A stretch of 48,230 nt of DNA, taken from positions 631,847 to 680,076 of the forward strand of contig JACPIK010000002.1 of NCBI GenBank assembly GCA_016188115.1, written 5' to 3'. The notes below the pieces were generated by a model. That model did no database searches and was not told the DNA's origin. It was given only the letters and a program-made list of their open reading frames with translations. Origin of the DNA: Candidatus Woesearchaeota archaeon (GTDB lineage Archaea > Nanobdellota > Nanobdellia > Woesearchaeales > GW2011-AR9). Below are positions 15,543-23,988 of this stretch, piece after piece (position 1 is the first letter of the stretch; every line of letters begins with the position of its first letter). Made by a program: the position numbers and the translations under genes.

Positions 15543-16058
15543 TTAACTTTTTACTATTTTTCTAAATACTAAAGAAGTCAAAAATATGTAAGGAAAGAGT
15601 AACCATAAAATTCTATTGTCAAAAAGTAAATGACCATCTCCTTTAAAATAGTTAATATTATTTAATATCACTAAAAAAAAGTACAACATAGGCATGAAAG
15701 CCCAATGAAATGCTAATATAGATGGGCTTAATGAAGAAGTTTCGTTAAAAACATACATCCGGAGTCTTAAAAGTGCCACAAGAACAATCAATAAAAAAAT
15801 GAGAAAGCATCCTAAAGATAGTAACGGACTGACAAGTTCGTTCTGCCAAATCTTAAAAACAATAGAAGTAGATATTGAAAGTACTCCTGCAGAAGAAAAG
15901 AATAGAAGCTCGTAAGCTCTTAGGTCTTCCTGAACTAGATTAAATTTTTCACCGAGGTTCTTACGAATTTTAGGACGCGTATGTAATTCATAGAAAAAAA
16001 GTATAATGAAAGGAAATGCCTGAGAAATAATTATAAAAAGCCCAATATCAATAAACAC
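15543..16058 (-). CDS. Unrecognised multi-pass membrane protein
   Basis: The 171-residue protein has four or five hydrophobic helices (about 3-22, 49-68, 77-97, 116-134 and 147-165). A short basic loop (HTRPKIRKNLGEKF) follows the first, which suggests that this loop faces the cytoplasm. I see no family motif. It lies immediately downstream of the convergent lipoprotein gene and 34 bases downstream of the SRP54 gene, with which it could share nothing, since its own start is 34 bases before the SRP54 3' end on the same strand. Confidence 0.6.
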   Translation of the reverse strand: MFIDIGLFIIISQAFPFIILFFYELHTRPKIRKNLGEKFNLVQEDLRAYELLFFSSAGVLSISTSIVFKIWQNELVSPLLSLGCFLIFLLIVLVALLRLRMYVFNETSSLSPSILAFHWAFMPMLYFFLVILNNINYFKGDGHLLFDNRILWLLFPYIFLTSLVFRKIVKS

Positions 16059-16092
16059 GATTTTAACACCTACCCCTTAAATTCATTTATTC

Positions 16093-17436
16093 CTACATCC
16101 CTGGCATCTTCCCGCCGCCAAACTTCTTCATCATCTTACTCATGTCCTTCTCGTTCTTAAACATCTTGACCATCTTCTTACTCTGACGATATTGTTTGAG
16201 CAAATCACGCACATCTGAATCTCTCATACCAGACCCAGCAGCAATACGTTCAACACGACCACCATCAATGATTTCAGGATCTTCTAATTCCCCTTTTGTC
16301 ATGCTATCCATCATATAACGCCAGGTTACTAATTTCTCTTCTTGCATCTCTAATGCTTCTTTAGGAATCTTTAATTGACCCATACCGGGAATCATCTCCA
16401 TGATTTTGCCAAATGAACCCATCTTCTTCATCGCTTCCATTTGAGAATAAAGATCAAGTAATGTAAAATCACCTTTCAAAAACTTTGCCTGCATATCTTT
16501 GGCATCCTCTTCATTAATCACTTCACGCGCTTTCTCCAGCAGCGACTCAAGGTCACCCATACCTAACATCCGTCCCACAAAACGCTGTGGATGGAATAAT
16601 TCTAAATCATCAATCTTCTCGCCAACTCCAATAAAAATAATAGGTGAATTTGTAACAGCGCAGGCAGATAATGCTCCACCACCTTTAGCAGTACCCTCTA
16701 ACTTGGTAACAATAACACCAGTTACTTTACACGTGTCATGAAATGCTTGGGCTTGTGTTTGAGCAGCTTGCCCAATATCACCAGAAATAACTAAAAGCCT
16801 TTCTTGTGGATTCGCAAGTTCATTCAACTCATTCAACTCCGCAATCAAATCATCTGAGAGCGCATCACGTCCAGCCGTATCAACAATAACAAGATCATAT
16901 TCTTTAAGTTGCGGCATGAAATGCTTGTAAATCGCCACCGCATTCTTCTCTTTCTCAAGACCAAAAAAATCAACTCCTACCGTTGCAGCAAGTTGTTTTA
17001 ATTGATGAAACGCCGCAGGACGCCACGTATCCGTCTGCATCACCGCAATCTTATAACCGCGTTTTTTGTAATATTTAGCAAGTTTACCCGCAGTGGTAGT
17101 TTTTCCTGATCCAAATAAGCCTACCAACATAATTTGCGTTGGTTTAGCATTAATCACCACATCGTGCGGATCCTTACCCAAGAAATTAGTTAACTCTTCA
17201 TACACTATTTTGAGAATATGTTCTTTTTTGGTAATACCTGCAGGTGTTTTATCTTTTGCTCGTTCTTTGATCTTGTTACTCAAATCGAACACTAGTTTAA
17301 CATTGGTATCCGACTGAAGAAGCGAACGCTGAATATCTTTCACTACCTCGTTAATCAGAGTATCATCTACAAACATCGCATTGGTAATTTTGGAGAGCGT
17401 ATTCTTGAGTGAATCTCCCAGTTTTTCAAGGACCAT
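16093..17436 (-). CDS. srp54: Signal recognition particle GTPase SRP54
   Basis: The 447-residue protein has the three SRP54 parts: an N-terminal helical bundle (LGDSLKNTLSKITNAMFVDD), the GTPase domain with P-loop GLFGSGKTTTAGKLA, DTAGRD and TKLEGTAKGGG, and the Met-rich M domain that ends GGGKMPGM and binds 7S RNA and signal peptides. It delivers membrane and secreted proteins, of which this window encodes many, to the translocon. Length is normal for archaea. The 7S RNA gene is not in this window. Confidence 0.97.
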   Translation of the reverse strand: MVLEKLGDSLKNTLSKITNAMFVDDTLINEVVKDIQRSLLQSDTNVKLVFDLSNKIKERAKDKTPAGITKKEHILKIVYEELTNFLGKDPHDVVINAKPTQIMLVGLFGSGKTTTAGKLAKYYKKRGYKIAVMQTDTWRPAAFHQLKQLAATVGVDFFGLEKEKNAVAIYKHFMPQLKEYDLVIVDTAGRDALSDDLIAELNELNELANPQERLLVISGDIGQAAQTQAQAFHDTCKVTGVIVTKLEGTAKGGGALSACAVTNSPIIFIGVGEKIDDLELFHPQRFVGRMLGMGDLESLLEKAREVINEEDAKDMQAKFLKGDFTLLDLYSQMEAMKKMGSFGKIMEMIPGMGQLKIPKEALEMQEEKLVTWRYMMDSMTKGELEDPEIIDGGRVERIAAGSGMRDSDVRDLLKQYRQSKKMVKMFKNEKDMSKMMKKFGGGKMPGM

Positions 17437-17477
17437 AATAAAGAATAAAAAGAGCAGTTTTTATTTAAAGTTGCTGT

Positions 17478-18107
17478 TTAATCCAGACCAGCTTTTTCTG
17501 TTTCACTTTTATGAGTTCTATATCGTTCCAAACTAACTAATGTTGCTGTTAGATCAGGACCTTTCTGCAATCTTGAAGAACGTGGAAGTACACTTTTAAG
17601 ATAAGCAGGCGTAACGTGTAATAGAGATGCAAGAGATGTCAGTGAAGTACGAGGCGGTAAATCTAATTCTTCACAAATATCACTTTTTGAAATCTCATAT
17701 ATTTTTAACACTGTTTCAGGATTGGACTCTCCTTGTTCTGTTTCAGATTGGTAGCAAAACTCATTTTGTACATCTCTTAAAACTTGTTCAAGTGAAACAG
17801 AAGAAACAACACAATCATATTTAATACGAGCAAGAATAGTGTTCCTATCAGTATCAAATTCCTGATTCCCCACAGCAAGAAGAGCAGCAGTATATTCTAA
17901 AGGAGCTTTGACAACTCGCATAACAACGTACTCGTCTTCTTCATCAACAGTTAACCCCGTATCAAATATTTCAAACATCATTCCTTGTGAACGAAGTGTA
18001 AGATCATACATACCATATTGATCAAATAATTCTTTACTAGTAGGAGCCTGAAAACGATAAAGACCACCAAGAAGGATTCTGTCTTGATTAGGTTCTGATT
18101 TACTCAT
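17478..18107 (-). CDS. Unrecognised protein with possible C-terminal HTH
   Basis: The 209-residue protein has a mixed alpha/beta N-terminal half (FEIFDTGLTVDEEDEYVVMR) and a helical C-terminal part in which TSLASLLHVTPAYLKSVLP looks like a helix-turn-helix of the kind used by small archaeal regulators. It has no signal peptide or membrane segment. The gene is 41 bases upstream of the SRP54 gene on the same strand and may be co-transcribed with it. The DNA-binding idea is weak. Confidence 0.55.
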   Translation of the reverse strand: MSKSEPNQDRILLGGLYRFQAPTSKELFDQYGMYDLTLRSQGMMFEIFDTGLTVDEEDEYVVMRVVKAPLEYTAALLAVGNQEFDTDRNTILARIKYDCVVSSVSLEQVLRDVQNEFCYQSETEQGESNPETVLKIYEISKSDICEELDLPPRTSLTSLASLLHVTPAYLKSVLPRSSRLQKGPDLTATLVSLERYRTHKSETEKAGLD

Positions 18108-18169
18108 AAAATTGCAAAAAAATGATTGAGTTATAAAAGTAATGAAAGAAAATGATAAAAAAATAATTC

Positions 18170-18919
18170 CTACTCGCTATCCCCGCCCAATATCCCGCCA
18201 AGCACGCCGCCGCCAATACCAGCTACTCCTCGTTTTTCTTCACGTCCGCCAGCTTGTTGAATACGGCCAGCCAGACGAGCTAATGGTAAACTTTGTAACA
18301 TAATTTTACCCGGACCACGTAAAGTAGCTAGGAACAAACCTTCACCACCAAACAATGCATTACGAAACCCTCCAATAAATTGGATATCATAATCCACACC
18401 TTCAGCAAAAGCAACAATACATCCTGTATCCACCCGTAGCGTCTCACCAGCTTTCAGCGTCCTCTCAATCACATTCCCACCAGCGTGAATAAATGCTTGC
18501 CCAGAACCAGATAACTTTTGAAGAATAAAACCTTCTCCACCAAAGAGACCAGCACCTAACCGTTTGGTAAACGCGATATCGATTTCTACTCCCTGTTGCG
18601 CGCAAAGAAATGAATCTTTCTGACACAAGAAAGTCTCTTTTCCAATATCAAGTGAAATGATTTTTCCCGGATACGGAGCAGCGAACGCAACTTTACGTGA
18701 GCCTGTGCCTGCATATGAGAAAGTAGAAATGAACAATCGATCACCCGTAATCATCCGTTTGACACCTTTCCACAACCCGCCCCCCGTTGTTGTTTCTAAA
18801 TTAACACCCTCTTCCATGTAAAGCATCGAGCCTGGTTCAGCTCGAACTGGCGTATCTTTTGTTAAACTCACCTCGATTAACTGCATATCATCGCCCTGAA
18901 TTTTTGCTGTAAGTTTCAT
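18170..18919 (-). CDS. AIM24 / TIGR00266-family protein
   Basis: From ATG 18919 the protein has 249 residues. It shows the family's repeated beta pattern, with GGLWKGVKRMITGDRLFIS, LFGGEGFILQKLSGSGQAFI and ALFGGEGLFLATLRGPG, and a Gly-rich tail. The upstream extension of the frame is not used: a perfect GGAGG (complement of 18928-18932) lies 8 bases before ATG 18919, and the ATGA there overlaps the stop of the NYN gene. Homologues fold as a double-stranded beta-helix; their role is unknown (the yeast relative acts in mitochondrial biogenesis). Confidence 0.85.
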   Translation of the reverse strand: MKLTAKIQGDDMQLIEVSLTKDTPVRAEPGSMLYMEEGVNLETTTGGGLWKGVKRMITGDRLFISTFSYAGTGSRKVAFAAPYPGKIISLDIGKETFLCQKDSFLCAQQGVEIDIAFTKRLGAGLFGGEGFILQKLSGSGQAFIHAGGNVIERTLKAGETLRVDTGCIVAFAEGVDYDIQFIGGFRNALFGGEGLFLATLRGPGKIMLQSLPLARLAGRIQQAGGREEKRGVAGIGGGVLGGILGGDSE

Positions 18920-19416
18920 TGTCTCTGCCTCCTCTGTTGCGTCGGCTGCGTATACGCAAACCAATCATCCCTTGTGATTTCATGAAAATAATCTGCTTCA
19001 TCGATAAGTGTTTTTGCTGCGGTTCTCTTCACTGCTGCAATTTCCACACGCACACCTTCTGATTTAAGATGCGCAACTAAATCAACATAATCGGAATCAC
19101 CTGAAAGAATGATGATAGTATCAACTTTAGAAGACAACTGCGTTGCTTTAATCGTCAACGGAATATCTGCTGACTTATGACAAGGTATAACCGACCCATA
19201 ATAATGAGTATGAAGCCGTTCTGCCAATTTTGAAGAAATTGCTTTACCTTCACGAAAATAAAGCAAGCGATTCAAACCCCGATTATTAAGTAACTTAGGA
19301 ATCAAGATATCAAAATTAACCATTGTATTGGTATTTCCACTATCCTCATGAATACTACGTTCAATATTATTACCATCAACAAGAATTGCAACTGTTTGCG
19401 TGACATTAACATCCAT
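18916..19416 (-). CDS. NYN-domain (LabA/DUF88) putative RNase
   Basis: The protein, 166 residues from ATG 19416, has the PIN-like NYN fold: VAILVDGNNIERS with its catalytic Asp, TIIILSGDSDYVDLVAHLKS, and GVRVEIAAVK. Members are metal-dependent ribonucleases or RNA-binding proteins. AAGGTGG precedes the ATG, so this start is preferred over a GTG 9 bases upstream. The stop overlaps the AIM24 start by 4 bases, so the two are translationally coupled. The tail (TQPTQQRRQRQ) is basic. Confidence 0.88.
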   Translation of the reverse strand: MDVNVTQTVAILVDGNNIERSIHEDSGNTNTMVNFDILIPKLLNNRGLNRLLYFREGKAISSKLAERLHTHYYGSVIPCHKSADIPLTIKATQLSSKVDTIIILSGDSDYVDLVAHLKSEGVRVEIAAVKRTAAKTLIDEADYFHEITRDDWFAYTQPTQQRRQRQ

Positions 19417-19499
19417 TTTATCCACCTTAAAGATACATTACAATTGTAGACTTTAATAATGTTATGGAGGGAGAATGAAAAAAGAATGAAGAAAAAAAC

Positions 19500-19592
19500 T
19501 GAGCCTGCCCGGATTCGAACCGGGGTCCTATGGTGTCATCTGGATTATTTCAGCCGAAGCCACATGTCCTATCCAGGCTAGACTACAGGCCC
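19500..19592 (-). tRNA. tRNA-Arg (UCG) with 19-base intron
   Basis: On the minus strand the acceptor arms GGGCCTG and CAGGCTC pair (one G-U), with discriminator A at 19500. The D arm is GTC-TAGCCTGGATA-GGAC and the T arm CCCGG-TTCGAAT-CCGGG. The anticodon stem TGTGG pairs with CCATA (one G-U), the loop would be CTTCGGA, and the anticodon is TCG (19555-19557). A 19-base intron (19535-19553) sits after position 37; the central helix CTTC/GATG has one U-U mismatch, so the bulge-helix-bulge is relaxed. Without the intron the tRNA has 74 bases. TTTTTAAAAAC at 19618-19628 fits as promoter. Confidence 0.9.
19535..19553 (-). other. tRNA-Arg intron
   Basis: The 19-base insert is placed by pairing of the anticodon stem on either side. 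It contains CTG and CAG ends that can pair around an AT-rich loop. Confidence 0.75.
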
Positions 19593-19640
19593 AATTAGAA
19601 GACCAACTCTTATCTGTTTTTAAAAAGGTTATGGTCTCAA

Positions 19641-20219
19641 TTAAGAAGGTAAGAGCAAAGAGTATTGGGTCCCCGAAGGAAAATGAGGTCTGAGTTTCCA
19701 TCCTTTAAACTCCCTGCACAGAGGAGTATAATCCGAGATGAAAGAGGCATCAGACTTTTGGACACCATTACTTCTCTCAAGAACGCGTCTTAAATGTACC
19801 AAACCAGAAATACGCCCAAACCAAAAACTAATTTGGGTGATAAGATCTGTTGTTGATAATAATGTACGATAAGAATCTACATCGCTACCTAAATTGTAAG
19901 TACCATCTTTTGAAGAACATCGGAATCGAGAATTTAAATCTACTACAACAGCATCTAAAGAACGACCAGCAACATAGATATCAGTTGGTACTTCTTGAGT
20001 CTCTCTTTTGCTCAAAAAACCTCCTCTTTCTAATGTTAAACGAGGAGCAGGAAAACCATCACTCCCGATATGAGAAATTCCAGAATACAAAGGACGTACT
20101 TTAAGATATGCATCTACTTGAGAACCCATTAAAGCTAAGTCCGCAGAACGAGTACGGCATAAATCTTCAGCAAGATATAATGCAAAATTGATTGGTTGAA
20201 GTGAGGTTGATCCAGACAT
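19641..20219 (-). CDS. Unrecognised soluble protein
   Basis: The protein has 192 residues from ATG 20219; a TTG 6 bases upstream is the alternative. A TTTTTAAAATAG element near 20243-20252 suits a leaderless transcript from the ATG. The sequence is mixed alpha/beta (DIYVAGRSLDAVVVDLNSRF and ISFWFGRISGLVHLRRVLER) with neither signal peptide nor membrane helix. I recognise no family. It stands between a tRNA gene and a TrmB-family gene, all on one strand but with separate promoters. Confidence 0.55.
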   Translation of the reverse strand: MSGSTSLQPINFALYLAEDLCRTRSADLALMGSQVDAYLKVRPLYSGISHIGSDGFPAPRLTLERGGFLSKRETQEVPTDIYVAGRSLDAVVVDLNSRFRCSSKDGTYNLGSDVDSYRTLLSTTDLITQISFWFGRISGLVHLRRVLERSNGVQKSDASFISDYTPLCREFKGWKLRPHFPSGTQYSLLLPS

Positions 20220-20281
20220 AATCAAACTATTACAAACTCTATTTTAAAAATCTTCTCACAAAATACTACTTAAAAGTAACA

Positions 20282-20992
20282 CTATTTTGCTTTTGACCAA
20301 ACCCCATCAAAATACTCTTCAAAGTGTTTCGCAATCTCAACAGAATGAATCAACACTGCCGTAGGCGTATCTGACCAAGACAAAATTAATACTTTATCTC
20401 CAATAACATCAATAGTTCCCGGTACAGGAAAAGAAACGGTACGAATCTTAATATTGACAGGGAGTTTATTGACAGGAGCAACTGTCCCTATTCCTCGCAT
20501 TTCAATCTTCGCCTCAACCATTTTAGGATAGAGACGTTGAAAAAAAGTTGCTGCCTTCTCATCATGAGGGGGATAGAAAAAACGTAAAATTTTTCCTTTT
20601 TCCTCTAGTAAGATTTCATAGGCTGTTTTAAGTCCTTCAAAGCCTACAAAAACTTCCGCACTACTACGACCTTGATCTTTGGAAATCTTCTGTAAATCCG
20701 GTAAAAGAGATGAAAAAATCTTTTTTTGTTCTGCAATTTCATTCTCCCGTTTTGCTAATAATTCAGATAAACGATACGGTTCCAATGCTCGATATTGTTT
20801 TATACCATTAATAAGAACTTCGCTTGCTAAACCTTTGCCCACAAGACGTTCTAATACATCATAGACTTTAGAGTAAGAAACACCAGATTCCTTAACAACA
20901 TCACCAACTTTACTAGGACCTCGCTTCAAAAGAGCAAGATAAACCTTACTCTCACCAGGAGTTAAACCTAGTTTTTCTAGTTGATTGTGCAT
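20282..20992 (-). CDS. TrmB-family transcriptional regulator
   Basis: From ATG 20992 the protein has 236 residues. The N-terminal winged helix (LGLTPGESKVYLALLKRGPS, then SYSKVYDVLERLVGKGLA) is the TrmB signature; the second half, ending in EYFDGVWSK, is a sugar- or ligand-sensing-like domain. The frame could start 51 bases earlier, but GTATATAAA at 21013-21021 lies 20-30 bases before ATG 20992 and would be coding otherwise. TrmB proteins usually control sugar uptake or metabolism; its target is not obvious here. The small cupin gene lies just upstream. Confidence 0.85.
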   Translation of the reverse strand: MHNQLEKLGLTPGESKVYLALLKRGPSKVGDVVKESGVSYSKVYDVLERLVGKGLASEVLINGIKQYRALEPYRLSELLAKRENEIAEQKKIFSSLLPDLQKISKDQGRSSAEVFVGFEGLKTAYEILLEEKGKILRFFYPPHDEKAATFFQRLYPKMVEAKIEMRGIGTVAPVNKLPVNIKIRTVSFPVPGTIDVIGDKVLILSWSDTPTAVLIHSVEIAKHFEEYFDGVWSKAK

Positions 20993-21039
20993 AGATAGAG
21001 GAAGGTTTTGATGTATATAAACATTATTAGTTAAAAACG

Positions 21040-21324
21040 TCAATTGTCGCGAAATTCCACCAGTTCTATGGAAGTTATTGCAAGAAGTTTATGATGTGTA
21101 TGCGCAGGAATAGAAATTTTCACGGGTGCTTCCACGATTGAAATAACATTACCAAGTGTTAATTCGACTTTTCCATTCAAGAGAAATAAAATTTCTTCAA
21201 CATTATGCATATGATCCCCACTAATGGATCCTTGTTTACGCACGATGTACTTTGCCTTCCCGCCTAAGTCATAGATAGTTCCTCGTTCATCTTGTTTTAG
21301 AATAGGAAGAGAAGAGATTTCCAT
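21040..21324 (-). CDS. Small cupin-fold protein
   Basis: The 94-residue protein has the two cupin motifs: SGDHMHNVEEILFLLNGKVE (first) and PAHTHHKL (second), giving three or more histidines and a glutamate for a metal centre. A single cupin domain of this size often acts as an isomerase or binds a small molecule. The gene ends 48 bases before the TrmB start and on the same strand, so the two may be linked. Confidence 0.8.
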   Translation of the reverse strand: MEISSLPILKQDERGTIYDLGGKAKYIVRKQGSISGDHMHNVEEILFLLNGKVELTLGNVISIVEAPVKISIPAHTHHKLLAITSIELVEFRDN

Positions 21325-21361
21325 GGAGTAAGGAAAAGAGAGATCTGATTAAAAAATTATC

Positions 21362-21871
21362 TTACAATTTCTTCATAAAGAGATCGCAGCCAATCAATTT
21401 CTCAGTCGGCGCAATCCATTGGATGCTTCCTACGGGACGATACTCATTTGCTCGCCAAAACTCAAACACCCCATTGCCTTCAAAAGGATGATCTGGGGGG
21501 AGAGGAACATACACTGCAATACAACCTTGTTTTTTACCTAGCAATTCCGCAGCTTCGAGAAGTTTTGTGTCATCCCCTCTTTCTTTATAATTAGTTGCCG
21601 TGGTAAATGCCGCAATAAACATCCATTTTAGAGGTAAGATAGATCGTACATTAAGATTGCAAAAATCGACGGGAACATCATTATTCCCATAAACTTCAAC
21701 AACGATGAAACCAACAACCTTCTCCTGCTCTTGCACAACAAAAATACCTTGAGCAAACGAAGAAAACTTCTTAGTAAAGTATTCTCTTGATGCACCAGTC
21801 TCCCCATAGGCCTCACGATCAACTTCAATTAAAGCAGGAATGTCGGTAGGAGTAGCGTGTCGAATAAGCAT
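21362..21871 (-). CDS. GNAT-family acetyltransferase
   Basis: The 169-residue protein shows the GNAT layout: N-terminal helix IRHATPTDIPALIEVDREAY, central strands (GIFVVQEQEKVVGFIVVEVY), a Tyr/Gly region near ERGDDTKLLEAAELLGKKQG that suits acetyl-CoA binding, and a final strand FWRANEYRPVG. The acceptor substrate cannot be told. The canonical QxxGxG/A motif is degenerate (KERGDD). No operon partner is close: the cupin gene begins 38 bases beyond its stop. Confidence 0.75.
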   Translation of the reverse strand: MLIRHATPTDIPALIEVDREAYGETGASREYFTKKFSSFAQGIFVVQEQEKVVGFIVVEVYGNNDVPVDFCNLNVRSILPLKWMFIAAFTTATNYKERGDDTKLLEAAELLGKKQGCIAVYVPLPPDHPFEGNGVFEFWRANEYRPVGSIQWIAPTEKLIGCDLFMKKL

Positions 21872-21927
21872 GAGAAAGAAAATAAAAAATTGTTTATAAA
21901 ATTATATCTATATTTCTAGACCTATAC

Positions 21928-22740
21928 CTATTCCAAATATGTAATTGCAACCATCAATCCAATTCCTGCAACTAACGCAATGAAATGCCAAATTGATTCT
22001 TCCATTTCCCCGTGTTTATGTAATTCAGGAATTAAATTTGAACCCGCAATATACACAAAACCACCCGCAGCAAAAGGCAAAATAAACGAACTAAATGTTT
22101 CTGAAGCAGAACTAAAAAACAAACCCACAATTGCTCCCAAAATAGCAACTGCTGCTGACGCAAAATTAAGCATCAATGCTTTTGCCCTAGATAAACCAGC
22201 ATAGATCAGAACACCAAAATCAGCAATCTCTTGAGGAACTTCATGCAAAATAACTGCAATCGTTGCCGCAACCCCTACGCGCACATCAACAAGATAACTA
22301 CCTGCAATAACTAACCCATCTAAGAAATTATGCATTGCATCTCCTATAAGATTGAGTGGAGCAATCGCTTTTGAGGAATGGTGAGAAACTTGATGTTCAT
22401 GTTTCTTTTTAGATGAATTACTCTCAGAATGACAATGAGGTTCAGAAATTCCATGATGATGACAATGATGCCAATGGATGAGTTTCTCTAAAATGAAAAA
22501 AACAACAACCCCTAACAGCAAGAAAAGCGAGACTTGAAGCGTAAACCCATTTTTCTCCACAACCTCTGGAAGCAAATGCAAGAATGCCCCACCAAATAAT
22601 GTCCCAGCAGAAAGACTCACAAGGATTAATAATACTTTTTTAGGATTCTTGCGTTGGAGAAATAAAGAAAAGATCCCTACAAATGAGACTAAAGAGACAG
22701 CCAAAACACTCAAAATGGTGTATAATATGATTAAGTTCAT
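21928..22740 (-). CDS. ZIP-family metal transporter
   Basis: The 270-residue protein has about eight membrane helices and the ZIP signatures GDAMHNFLDGLVI and HEVPQEIADFGVL in the fourth and fifth helices, whose His and Glu residues form the metal path. The cytoplasmic loop after helix 3 is rich in histidine (WHHCHHHGISEPHCHS), typical of zinc carriers. It should import zinc or another divalent metal. The divergent gene is a Fur/Zur-type regulator, and a palindrome at 22782-22792 lies between them. TATTTATATC (minus strand, 22761-22770) is 20-30 bases before its ATG. Confidence 0.92.
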   Translation of the reverse strand: MNLIILYTILSVLAVSLVSFVGIFSLFLQRKNPKKVLLILVSLSAGTLFGGAFLHLLPEVVEKNGFTLQVSLFLLLGVVVFFILEKLIHWHHCHHHGISEPHCHSESNSSKKKHEHQVSHHSSKAIAPLNLIGDAMHNFLDGLVIAGSYLVDVRVGVAATIAVILHEVPQEIADFGVLIYAGLSRAKALMLNFASAAVAILGAIVGLFFSSASETFSSFILPFAAGGFVYIAGSNLIPELHKHGEMEESIWHFIALVAGIGLMVAITYLE

Positions 22741-22781
22741 AAGAACAGAAAAGCTAAACAGATATAAATAGGTTACTGATT

Positions 22782-22792
22782 TTGATTATCAA
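22782..22792. promoter_or_regulatory. Palindrome between ZIP and Fur/Zur genes
   Basis: TTGATTATCAA is a perfect 11-base palindrome, AT-rich like Fur-family sites. It lies between the likely TATA elements (22761-22770) and the regulator's ATG (22805), so binding here could block the regulator's own promoter and perhaps the ZIP promoter too. The site is inferred from position and symmetry only. Confidence 0.55.
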
Positions 22793-22804
22793 TAAGAAAC
22801 TAAG

Positions 22805-23179
22805 ATGCCAATGAAACAAACTCGCCAAACCAGACAAAAAGAAATTATTTCCTCCAACCTAAATCAATTTTCAACCTTTTTCACCGCTGAAGAACTAGCT
22901 ACCAAAGTCCAAATTAAATATCCCCAGATTGGCATTGCAACAATTTATCGTTTCCTCAAAGATTGTGCAACAAGTGGAAGTCTTCATGCTTTCACCTGCG
23001 GCAAAAAAACAGTCTATTCACGCAACCTTAAGAACCATTCCCATTTCATCTGCGAGAAATGCGGCAACATCGAACACATCAACGTAGAAAAAATCGATTT
23101 TCTCAAAGAACGAAATCTAGGTGAGATATGTCATGTCCAGATCAATGTGACAGGCGTGTGTAAGAAGTGCAGTAAGTGA
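22805..23179 (+). CDS. Fur-family metal regulator (probably Zur-like)
   Basis: The 124-residue protein has the Fur winged helix (FTAEELATKVQIKYPQIGIA, then TIYRFLKDCATSGSL) and the dimerisation part with two CxxC motifs, CEKCGN and CKKC, that hold a structural zinc. HSHFICEKCGNIEH supplies the regulatory metal site. The divergent ZIP transporter suggests that it senses zinc. GATATAAATA near 22761-22770 is its likely TATA element. The Met at position 3 is an alternative start. Confidence 0.9.
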   Translation: MPMKQTRQTRQKEIISSNLNQFSTFFTAEELATKVQIKYPQIGIATIYRFLKDCATSGSLHAFTCGKKTVYSRNLKNHSHFICEKCGNIEHINVEKIDFLKERNLGEICHVQINVTGVCKKCSK

Positions 23180-23182
23180 AGA

Positions 23183-23971
23183 TTATTGAGAAGTTAACAC
23201 AAAGTTTTCAATCACCTGTGCCGTAGCTTCAAAATTATCTTGAAACATAAAGTGTCCTGCTTTAGGTATTCTCGCTACATCGACACGGCGTTCGAGTGGT
23301 GCAATTTTATACTCATTGCGGTTTCCATATACATATAATTTTCTTGCAGGAGCTTTGAGAAAAAGAGGTAATAATTCCCCACTATCAGAGTACGCAACAA
23401 TTGATGTAGATGCGCGATAAAACGCGTGGGCAGGAATTTGACCAACCCATTTGACTCGCCCTTGAGTGTTTGATCCTTCCGACTCAGCAATGTTTCTTTT
23501 AAGTCTATCAAAACCATGTTGGCGAAATTCTTCATAGGGAGTTTGAGCTACATCTCGGCTTGCACCACAATCCTTTGCTACGAGATTTCCTTCCAGATTG
23601 ACAAACCCAGTTATTTTGTCTGGGATCATATCTAAGAGCAATGTTCCTACCATACCACCCATACTATGACCAGTAACGTAAATATTTTTCATACCTAAAT
23701 CAGAAATTAGACGTTCACAAATTCGTGCTTGATCACGTAAATCGTAGGAAAATCCTTGAGGCTTAGAAGAGTCGCCAAAACCGACGAAGTCAATACTAAG
23801 AGAGGAATAACCGTTTAGAGGAGATCTTTGTAATAAGCCCTGAAATAATTCTCTACTAGTCTGTAAACCATGCAGGCACAAAAGCCATTGATCAGAAGCA
23901 CCAGCATGAACGTAGGCTGCAATTTCTAACTCTGATCCATGATACGCCACAGGTAATTTTCGTTCTTCCAT
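23183..23971 (-). CDS. Alpha/beta hydrolase
   Basis: The 262-residue protein has a full catalytic triad pattern: nucleophile Ser103 in GHSMGG, oxyanion motif LCLHGLQTS (HG) near residue 34, an acid in the later strands, and the final His in KAGHFMFQDN. Such enzymes cleave esters, amides or C-C bonds; the substrate cannot be named. The stop lies 4 bases from the convergent regulator gene. The TruD gene lies 18 bases upstream on the same strand, so co-transcription with it is likely. Confidence 0.85.
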   Translation of the reverse strand: MEERKLPVAYHGSELEIAAYVHAGASDQWLLCLHGLQTSRELFQGLLQRSPLNGYSSLSIDFVGFGDSSKPQGFSYDLRDQARICERLISDLGMKNIYVTGHSMGGMVGTLLLDMIPDKITGFVNLEGNLVAKDCGASRDVAQTPYEEFRQHGFDRLKRNIAESEGSNTQGRVKWVGQIPAHAFYRASTSIVAYSDSGELLPLFLKAPARKLYVYGNRNEYKIAPLERRVDVARIPKAGHFMFQDNFEATAQVIENFVLTSQ

Positions 23972-23988
23972 TCTAATTTACTCAACCA

